A stretch of 64,000 nucleotides of DNA from Vibrio aquaticus (GTDB lineage Bacteria > Pseudomonadota > Gammaproteobacteria > Enterobacterales > Vibrionaceae): the NCBI RefSeq assembly GCF_003970385.1, contig NZ_RXZH01000002.1, positions 62,001-126,000 of the forward strand, written 5' to 3'. The notes below the pieces were generated by a model, which was not told the DNA's origin, did not search any database, and saw only the letters and a program-made list of their open reading frames with translations. Positions within the stretch are counted from its first letter, which is position 1; each line of letters opens with the position of its first letter. This document shows positions 58,425 to 64,000 of this stretch, in pieces. Both the position numbers and the translations under genes were made by a program.

Positions 58425-58952
58425 ATGCAAAAGGTAAAAATACCGCGTACGATTGATCCAACACGCGCAGCTCAAAAGCGACTAGATGTTGAAGGTATTA
58501 TTCAAGTTAGTCTCTTTAAGCGTTTATTGGAATCAGTTGAAGGCGTTAAACGCGACGCCCAAGTGTCACTGTCATTTGACTTAGATGAGCAGCGACTCGT
58601 TGTTATCTCTGGTAAAGCTAACATCGTAGTCGACGTAGAGTGTCAGCGCTGTAATGAGGTTTTCGCACATGAGTGCGATGTCCAATTCACCTATACACCG
58701 TATCGCGGTGAAAGGACTGAAGAGGAAGCACCGGAAGAGTACGATTTGGTAGATCTGAACGAGTACGGTGAGTTAGACCTAATACAGTTAGTTGAAGACG
58801 AGTTCATTCTAAACTTGCCTCAAATTGCAATGCACGATGAAGCGGACTGTAGCGTTGATTCAGATAATATGGTGTTTGGTGAGATTCCAGAAGAAATTGT
58901 GGAAGAAGAGAAGCCGAATCCATTTGACGTTTTAAAAAGCTTAAAGAAGTAA
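58425..58952 (+). CDS. yceD: YceD (DUF177), 23S rRNA accumulation protein
   Basis: The protein has 175 residues. It is the DUF177 protein usually found directly before rpmF; in E. coli and plants it is needed for normal 23S rRNA accumulation. Diagnostic sequence is KVKIPRTIDPTRAAQKRLD at the N terminus and the central CQRCNEVFAHECDVQFTYTPYRG with a CxxC pair. The acidic C terminus ends PFDVLKSLKK. The promoter lies so close that the mRNA is nearly leaderless, and rpmF follows 30 bases later. Confidence 0.93.
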   Translation: MQKVKIPRTIDPTRAAQKRLDVEGIIQVSLFKRLLESVEGVKRDAQVSLSFDLDEQRLVVISGKANIVVDVECQRCNEVFAHECDVQFTYTPYRGERTEEEAPEEYDLVDLNEYGELDLIQLVEDEFILNLPQIAMHDEADCSVDSDNMVFGEIPEEIVEEEKPNPFDVLKSLKK

Positions 58953-58982
58953 TTCTTTAATACTTACATAGGAGTAGGGTCA

Positions 58983-59153
58983 ATGGCCGTACAAAAGAGC
59001 AAGAAATCACGTTCAATGCGTGGCATGCGTCGTTCACACGATGCCCTAACTACAGCAGCACTTTCTGTAGACGCAACTTCAGGTGAAACTCACCTACGCC
59101 ACAACGTAACTGCTGAAGGTTACTACCGTGGCAAAAAGGTTATCAACAAGTAA
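58983..59153 (+). CDS. rpmF: 50S ribosomal protein L32
   Basis: This 56-residue gene has [20 protein letters not shown] at its start and ends [10 protein letters not shown], the conserved L32 pattern of gammaproteobacteria. It lacks the zinc cysteines found in some bacterial L32 proteins, which is normal in this group. The ribosome site TAGGAG (58970-58975) is strong and eight bases from the ATG. It sits in the classic yceD-rpmF-plsX order, linking ribosome and membrane lipid synthesis. Confidence 0.97.
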   Translation: MAVQKSKKSRSMRGMRRSHDALTTAALSVDATSGETHLRHNVTAEGYYRGKKVINK

Positions 59154-59162
59154 GGTTGACCT

Positions 59163-60188
59163 TTGCAAAATATAACCGTTGCACTTGATGCAATGGGCGG
59201 GGATTTCGGTCCTCGCGTCACAGTGCCTGCCGCCGTGCAGGCACTGTCGCATTTCCCAGAGCTAAAAGTAACCCTAATCGGTGATCATACCGAGATCACG
59301 TCTCAACTCTCATCTCTTGGCGTCCAAGCTCATCCTCGTTTGAGTATTGAACATACAGACCAAGTGATTTCAAACTCCGAAAAACCTTCTCTTGCTCTAA
59401 GAAAAAGCCAAGGCAGTTCAATGGGTACGGCTATCGATTTCGTTGCCAATAACCAAGCAGATGCTTGCGTCAGTTGCGGTAATACTGGGGCACTGATGGC
59501 ATTGTCTCGCTTTAAGTTGAAACTCCTTCCTGGAATAGAGCGCCCAGCCCTTATCTCTGCATTGCCGACCGCTTCAGGCGGCCGCACTTGGATGCTTGAT
59601 CTTGGCGCGAATGTTTCTAGCGATGCAGACTCGTTATTCCAATTTGCGGTCATGGGCAGTGCCCTGGCCGAGCAGTATTTAGAGCGACCACCCAAAGTCG
59701 CGATTCTCAACATTGGTGCTGAAGAAATAAAAGGTAATGATCTTGTCAAGCGCTGTGCTGAAATGCTGTCTCAGACTCAATCGGTGAATTTTGTCGGCTA
59801 TATTGAAGGAAACCAATTGCTTCACGATGCGGCCGATGTGGTGGTTTGTGATGGTTTCGTTGGAAATGTGTGTTTGAAAACGTGTGAAGGGACCGCCCAA
59901 TTATTTATAGATAAGTTGAAATCACACATGATGGCCTCATCTATAAAGGGTTGGATTGCAAGAAAATTATTTTCTAGCTTATTTAATGAGCTAAAAACCT
60001 TGAACCCCGACCAGTATAATGGCGCAAGTTTGCTAGGATTGCGCGGCATTGTCATAAAAAGCCACGGAAGTGCTGATGTAGACGCCATCATCAATGCAAT
60101 TGGTGAAGCGCTACATGAGGTCAAACGACAAGTACCAAACCGTATTAGCGATCGTTTGGAAGCGGTTTTACTCGAGAGGCATTATTAG
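59163..60188 (+). CDS. plsX: phosphate acyltransferase PlsX
   Basis: The protein has 341 residues from TTG 59163, the only start that keeps the conserved [15 protein letters not shown] terminus; TAAGG lies seven bases upstream. PlsX converts acyl-ACP and phosphate to acyl phosphate for phospholipid synthesis. Conserved stretches are [10 protein letters not shown] (about 98-107), LDLGAN (about 145-150) and [17 protein letters not shown] (about 226-242). It overlaps nothing and is five bases from fabH. Confidence 0.95.
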   Translation: MQNITVALDAMGGDFGPRVTVPAAVQALSHFPELKVTLIGDHTEITSQLSSLGVQAHPRLSIEHTDQVISNSEKPSLALRKSQGSSMGTAIDFVANNQADACVSCGNTGALMALSRFKLKLLPGIERPALISALPTASGGRTWMLDLGANVSSDADSLFQFAVMGSALAEQYLERPPKVAILNIGAEEIKGNDLVKRCAEMLSQTQSVNFVGYIEGNQLLHDAADVVVCDGFVGNVCLKTCEGTAQLFIDKLKSHMMASSIKGWIARKLFSSLFNELKTLNPDQYNGASLLGLRGIVIKSHGSADVDAIINAIGEALHEVKRQVPNRISDRLEAVLLERHY

Positions 60189-60193
60189 TCTTC

Positions 60194-61144
60194 ATGTATA
60201 GCAAAATTTTAGGTACTGGCAGCTACCTGCCATCTCAGGTGCGTTCAAACGCAGACTTAGAGAAAATGGTAGATACAAATGATGAGTGGATTGTAACTCG
60301 TACTGGTATTAAAGAGCGTCGCATTGCTGCTGAAAATGAAACAGTTGCCGACATGGGTTACTACGCAGCAAAAAACGCAATCGAAATGGCGGGAATCGAT
60401 AAGAACGATATCGATTTAATCATTGTCGCGACCACAAGTGGTAGCCACACGTTCCCATCATCAGCGTGTCAGGTGCAAGCTAAGCTTGAGATCAAAGGCT
60501 GTCCAGCGTTTGACTTGGCTGCAGCATGTTCAGGTTTTGTGTATGCATTATCTGTGGCTGACCAGCATATTAAATCGGGCATGTGCAAAAATGTGCTTGT
60601 GATTGGTGCTGATGCTTTATCCAAGACTTGTGACCCTACTGACCGTTCAACGATCATCTTGTTTGGTGATGCGGCTGGTGCAGTGGTTGTTGGTCAAAGT
60701 GAAGAGCCTGGTATTCTATCGACACACATTTATTCAGATGGTCGCTTTGGTGAGCTGCTAAGCCTCGAAGTTCCTGAGCGCGGCAAAGATGCTGATAAAT
60801 GGTTGCACATGGCAGGTAATGAAGTCTTCAAAGTAGCAGTGACACAACTGTCTAAGCTCGTGAAAGATACGCTTGCGGCTAACGATATGCATAAGTCCGA
60901 ACTGGACTGGTTAGTCCCACACCAGGCAAACTACCGCATTATTTCGGCGACGGCGAAGAAGCTATCTATGTCTTTAGATCAGGTGGTTATCACCCTAGAT
61001 AAGCATGGTAATACTTCTGCCGCAACGGTTCCTACTGCGCTTGACGAAGCGGTTCGTGATGGCCGAATTAAACGCGGTCAAACGTTGCTACTTGAAGCAT
61101 TCGGTGGTGGTTTTACTTGGGGCTCTGCGCTCGTTAAGTTCTAA
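60194..61144 (+). CDS. fabH: beta-ketoacyl-ACP synthase III FabH
   Basis: The protein has 316 residues. FabH starts fatty acid synthesis by condensing acetyl-CoA with malonyl-ACP. The catalytic triad is complete: Cys112 ([13 protein letters not shown]), His243 (VPHQANYRI) and Asn273 ([12 protein letters not shown]). Length and sequence are typical of the E. coli-type enzyme. A hairpin follows the stop before fabD. Confidence 0.97.
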   Translation: MYSKILGTGSYLPSQVRSNADLEKMVDTNDEWIVTRTGIKERRIAAENETVADMGYYAAKNAIEMAGIDKNDIDLIIVATTSGSHTFPSSACQVQAKLEIKGCPAFDLAAACSGFVYALSVADQHIKSGMCKNVLVIGADALSKTCDPTDRSTIILFGDAAGAVVVGQSEEPGILSTHIYSDGRFGELLSLEVPERGKDADKWLHMAGNEVFKVAVTQLSKLVKDTLAANDMHKSELDWLVPHQANYRIISATAKKLSMSLDQVVITLDKHGNTSAATVPTALDEAVRDGRIKRGQTLLLEAFGGGFTWGSALVKF

Positions 61145-61159
61145 ACAGAATTCAAAATT

Positions 61160-61187
61160 AAGATGCCGATAGTGGCATCTTTTCTTT
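61160..61187 (+). terminator. hairpin between fabH and fabD
   Basis: AAGATGCC (61160-61167) and GGCATCTT (61174-61181) form a perfect 8-bp stem with a six-base loop, followed by TTCTTTCTTC. It resembles an intrinsic terminator; because fabD continues in the same direction, partial termination or mRNA stabilisation is more likely. Confidence 0.6.
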
Positions 61188-61225
61188 CTTCTTTTATTTA
61201 AAGAAACGGTTTTAAGGAAAAGAAA

Positions 61226-62149
61226 ATGAGCAAGTTTGCTATTGTATTTCCAGGTCAAGGTTCTCAAGCGGTCGGCATGATTGCAGAGCTTGGCGAGCAG
61301 TATGACGTAGTGAAACAGACGTTTGCTGAAGCATCTGAAGCGCTAGGTTATGACCTATGGGCCCTTGTTCAAAATGGTCCGGCTGAAGATCTTAATCAAA
61401 CGCATCGTACTCAACCAGCTTTGCTAGCATCTTCTGTTGCTATTTGGCGTGTTTGGCAAGAGCTTGGTCTTGAGCAACCAGCGAACCTAGCGGGTCACAG
61501 CCTAGGTGAATACTCTGCACTAGTATGTGCGGGTGTTATCGATTTTAAAGAAGCGATCAAACTTGTTCAGCTTCGTGGTCAACTGATGCAAGAAGCGGTA
61601 CCAGCAGGCACTGGCGCAATGTTCGCGATCATCGGCCTAGATGATGAGTCAATTGCTAAAGCGTGTGAAGAAGCAGCGCAAGGCGAGGTTGTTTCACCAG
61701 TAAACTTTAACTCTCCTGGTCAAGTTGTTATCGCTGGTAGCAAAGACGCAGTAGAGCGCGCTGGTGCACTGTGTAAAGAAGCGGGCGCTAAGCGTGCACT
61801 TCCTCTTCCTGTTTCTGTGCCTTCTCACTGTGCACTGATGAAGCCAGCGGCTGACAAACTTGCAGTGGCACTAGAAGATCTCGAATTTAGCGCTCCTCAG
61901 CTTCCAGTTATCAACAACGTTGACGTTGCTGCTGAAACCGATCCTGCAAAAATCAAAAATGCGCTTGTGCGTCAGCTATACAGCCCAGTTCGTTGGACTG
62001 AAAGCGTGCAGCTAATGAGCGAGCAAGGCGTAGAGAAATTACTTGAGCTTGGCCCAGGTAAAGTTCTCACTGGCCTAACAAAACGAATTGTTAAGACACT
62101 AAGTGGCGCTGCAGTAAACGATGCTGCATCTCTAGACGCTGCTAAGTAA
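61226..62149 (+). CDS. fabD: malonyl-CoA:ACP transacylase FabD
   Basis: The protein has 307 residues. FabD loads malonyl groups onto acyl carrier protein. The nucleophile elbow GHSLGEYSA places the active Ser at residue 92, and His201 in VPSHCALM is the second catalytic residue, both matching E. coli positions. The N-terminal VFPGQGSQAVGM is the usual oxyanion-hole sequence. AAGGAAAAG precedes the ATG. fabG follows after 23 bases. Confidence 0.97.
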   Translation: MSKFAIVFPGQGSQAVGMIAELGEQYDVVKQTFAEASEALGYDLWALVQNGPAEDLNQTHRTQPALLASSVAIWRVWQELGLEQPANLAGHSLGEYSALVCAGVIDFKEAIKLVQLRGQLMQEAVPAGTGAMFAIIGLDDESIAKACEEAAQGEVVSPVNFNSPGQVVIAGSKDAVERAGALCKEAGAKRALPLPVSVPSHCALMKPAADKLAVALEDLEFSAPQLPVINNVDVAAETDPAKIKNALVRQLYSPVRWTESVQLMSEQGVEKLLELGPGKVLTGLTKRIVKTLSGAAVNDAASLDAAK

Positions 62150-62172
62150 ATAAGAACAAAGGAATAACGAAC

Positions 62173-62910
62173 ATGATGAATCTAGAAGGCAAAGTTGCTC
62201 TAGTTACTGGTGCAAGCCGTGGTATTGGTCGTGCAATCGCTGAACTGCTTGTTGAGCGTGGCGCAACAGTGATCGGTACTGCGACGTCTGAAGGTGGCGC
62301 AGCTGCAATCAGTGAGTACTTAGGCGAGAACGGTAAAGGTCTGGCTCTTAACGTAACGAACGTAGAATCTATCGAAGCGACACTTAAGACCATCAACGAT
62401 GAGTTTGGTGCGATTGATATCCTAGTGAACAACGCAGGTATCACACGTGACAACCTACTTATGCGTATGAAAGACTCTGAGTGGGATGACATCATCGATA
62501 CTAACCTAACGCCAATCTTCCGTATGTCTAAAGCGGTACTGCGTGGCATGATGAAAAAACGTGCTGGTCGCATCATCAACGTTGGCTCGGTGGTTGGTAC
62601 TATGGGTAACGCAGGTCAGGCTAACTATGCAGCAGCAAAAGCGGGCGTAATTGGTTTCACTAAATCTATGGCACGTGAAGTTGCTTCTCGTGGCGTTACT
62701 GTGAACACAGTAGCACCAGGTTTTATCGAAACAGATATGACTAAAGCATTGAATGATGACCAACGTGCGGCGACTCTATCTAACGTACCAGCAGGTCGTC
62801 TAGGTGACCCTCGTGAAATCGCATCGGCTGTGGTATTCCTAGCTTCTCCAGAAGCGGCTTACATCACGGGTGAAACTTTGCATGTAAATGGCGGCATGTA
62901 CATGGTGTAA
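62173..62910 (+). CDS. fabG: 3-oxoacyl-ACP reductase FabG
   Basis: The protein has 245 residues from ATG 62173; the next codon, ATG 62176, gives the 244-residue form that matches E. coli numbering. It is an NADPH-dependent short-chain dehydrogenase with cofactor motif TGASRGIG (12-19 in the longer form), NNAG, and the Ser139-Tyr152-Lys156 triad (Ser138/Tyr151/Lys155 from the second ATG). It reduces the 3-oxoacyl-ACP in each elongation cycle. It precedes acpP with a 305-base gap. Confidence 0.97.
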   Translation: MMNLEGKVALVTGASRGIGRAIAELLVERGATVIGTATSEGGAAAISEYLGENGKGLALNVTNVESIEATLKTINDEFGAIDILVNNAGITRDNLLMRMKDSEWDDIIDTNLTPIFRMSKAVLRGMMKKRAGRIINVGSVVGTMGNAGQANYAAAKAGVIGFTKSMAREVASRGVTVNTVAPGFIETDMTKALNDDQRAATLSNVPAGRLGDPREIASAVVFLASPEAAYITGETLHVNGGMYMV

Positions 62911-63215
62911 AACGCTTTCGTAGAGAAAATTGGTGAACTTTCGTATTAATATTCACTCTAATCTCTGCAAACGTGTTAATTTGCACTTAATGTCGACAAA
63001 TAGGCTACTTTTTGTAGTGAAAGTAGCCTATAGTTTGAAAGATTTGACGCGAAGCTGCACAAGATTTGTGCATGATTTAAGTCAAAAATGTATTGAATTT
63101 CGGTTAAAATCGCTAAAATTGTGGTTTGACCAGCAAGGTCCCTCTTGCAACTTTCAGTAGTTCGAATAAACTACGGAATCATCGCATTGAGCGAAATCTG
63201 TAAAGGAAAAGAAAA
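62911..63215 (+). promoter_or_regulatory. acpP leader and promoter region
   Basis: This 305-nt gap holds a perfect 11-bp hairpin (TAGGCTACTTT at 63001-63011 and AAAGTAGCCTA at 63020-63030) with a poor T tail, so it is a weak fabG terminator or processing site. AT-rich sequence after it (63045-63120) contains TTGACG and several TAAAAT-like boxes, but none is spaced well enough to name one promoter. acpP is normally transcribed strongly on its own, so its promoter is expected here. Confidence 0.4.
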
Positions 63216-63449
63216 ATGAGCAACATCGAAGAACGCGTAAAGAAAATCATTGTTGAACAGCTAGGTGTAGACGAAGCTGAAGTTAAAAACGAAGCTTCAT
63301 TCGTTGATGATCTAGGTGCTGATTCTCTAGACACTGTTGAACTAGTAATGGCTCTAGAAGAAGAATTCGACACTGAGATTCCAGATGAAGAAGCTGAGAA
63401 GATCACTACTGTTCAAGCTGCTATCGACTACGTAAACAGCGCTCAGTAA
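63216..63449 (+). CDS. acpP: acyl carrier protein
   Basis: The protein has 77 residues. It carries growing acyl chains on a 4'-phosphopantetheine arm attached to Ser37 in [18 protein letters not shown]. The very acidic composition and helix II sequence are typical. A good ribosome site (AAAGGAAAAG) precedes the ATG. It is followed by a GC-rich hairpin and fabF, the standard order. Confidence 0.98.
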
Positions 63450-63458
63450 TCTCTCTCC

Positions 63459-63490
63459 CAGGCGGCCTTCTGGCCGCCTGTGTTCTTTTT
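63459..63490 (+). terminator. hairpin between acpP and fabF
   Basis: CAGGCGGCC (63459-63467) and GGCCGCCTG (63472-63480) form a perfect 9-bp stem with loop TTCT, followed by TGTTCTTTTT. It probably terminates most acpP transcripts and lets part continue into fabF, allowing ACP to be made in excess. Confidence 0.8.
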
Positions 63491-63539
63491 AATCCTTCTA
63501 TCCTTCCATAGAATCATTTCATTCCCGGAGAATAAAATC

Positions 63540-64000
63540 GTGTCCAAGCGTCGTGTTGTTGTCACTGGCATGGGTATGTTGTCACCGGTAGGCAACACCG
63601 TAGACTCATCTTGGAAAGCCCTGCTTGCTGGTCAAAGTGGTATCGTTAATATCGATCATTTTGACGCAGAAAACTTCTCTACTCGTTTTGCGGGTCTAGT
63701 TAAAGACTTTGATTGTACTGAGTACATGACAAAGAAAGATGCACGTAAAATGGATCTATTCATCCAGTACGGCATTGCAGCGGGTATCCAAGCTCTAGAT
63801 GACTCTGGTTTACAAATTAACGAAGAAAACGCACCTCGTGTAGGTGTGGCTATCGGTTCAGGCATTGGTGGTCTTGACTTGATTGAAACTGGTCACACAG
63901 CACTAGTTGAAAAAGGCCCACGTAAAGTTAGCCCATTCTTCGTTCCATCAACCATCGTAAACATGGTTGCAGGTAACTTATCTATTATGCGTGGTCTTCG
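63540..64000 (+). CDS. fabF: beta-ketoacyl-ACP synthase II FabF (N-terminal part, truncated by window end)
   Basis: The gene starts with GTG 63540 after CCGGAG and runs off the window, so only about 153 residues are visible. [39 protein letters not shown] and [12 protein letters not shown] are typical FabF sequence. The catalytic Cys-His-His residues lie beyond the end. FabF elongates fatty acids and makes cis-vaccenate more efficient at low temperature. It closes the fab cluster. Confidence 0.95.
   Translation, partial: MSKRRVVVTGMGMLSPVGNTVDSSWKALLAGQSGIVNIDHFDAENFSTRFAGLVKDFDCTEYMTKKDARKMDLFIQYGIAAGIQALDDSGLQINEENAPRVGVAIGSGIGGLDLIETGHTALVEKGPRKVSPFFVPSTIVNMVAGNLSIMRGL

Noticed and set aside
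62142..62579. 145-codon minus-strand frame overlapping fabG
   Set aside because: fabG is unmistakable on the plus strand with its full catalytic triad; the antisense frame has no independent support.

Overview
This window is a continuous piece of chromosome from a marine gammaproteobacterium, almost certainly a Vibrio. The support is the T6SS gene order (PAAR, tssB to tssM, vasL, with VasH, VasI and VasL proteins), Vibrio-like protein sequences throughout, and a collinear housekeeping block (tsaB-slp-fadD-rnd, rne/rluC, maf/yceD-rpmF-plsX-fabH-fabD-fabG-acpP-fabF). The species cannot be named from the sequence alone. No tRNA, rRNA, IS element, integrase or CRISPR array was seen.

Region 1 (1-21.6 kb) is a complete type VI secretion machine on the plus strand. 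It starts with the tail of a PAAR spike gene that overlaps a secreted Sel1-like repeat gene. After a 292-nt gap come tssB, tssC, tssE, tssF, tssG, an FHA-domain gene, tssJ, tssK, tssL, clpV, the sigma-54 activator vasH, vasI/tagO, tssA, tssM and vasL. Most junctions are overlaps or gaps of a few bases. Hcp and VgrG are not in the window.

Region 2 (21.7-33.5 kb) is mixed. It holds ycgN, miaE, a membrane-anchored coiled-coil protein, cysB, a SAM methyltransferase, a three-gene ABC importer (PF04392 type), a GGDEF diguanylate cyclase, dusC, an orphan type IV pilin-like gene and a YecA/SEC-C protein. Region 3 (33.6-45.6 kb) carries lolA-rarA, serS, ansA, sppA, fadH, purU, a small hypothetical and the helicase yoaA. 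Region 4 (45.6-52.8 kb) is tsaB, a hypothetical, slp, a hydrolase and fadD, then rnd and a SulP transporter. Region 5 (53-64 kb) is rne with its long leader, divergent rluC, maf, and the yceD-rpmF-pls/fab cluster, with fabF cut by the window end.

The genes make several coherent units: contact-dependent secretion; fatty acid synthesis (plsX-fab) and degradation (fadD, and fadH under a clear FadR operator); RNA processing and modification (rne, rnd, rluC, miaE, dusC, tsaB); and envelope functions (lolA, slp, sppA).

The least expected signals are small and regulatory. In dusC and in the methyltransferase gene, the Shine-Dalgarno sits inside a strong hairpin next to the start codon. rluC and yceD have sigma-70 -10 boxes so close to their ATG that the mRNAs should be leaderless or nearly so. 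There is also an intercistronic hairpin in the ABC operon and a roughly 105-bp imperfect palindrome between rluC and maf.
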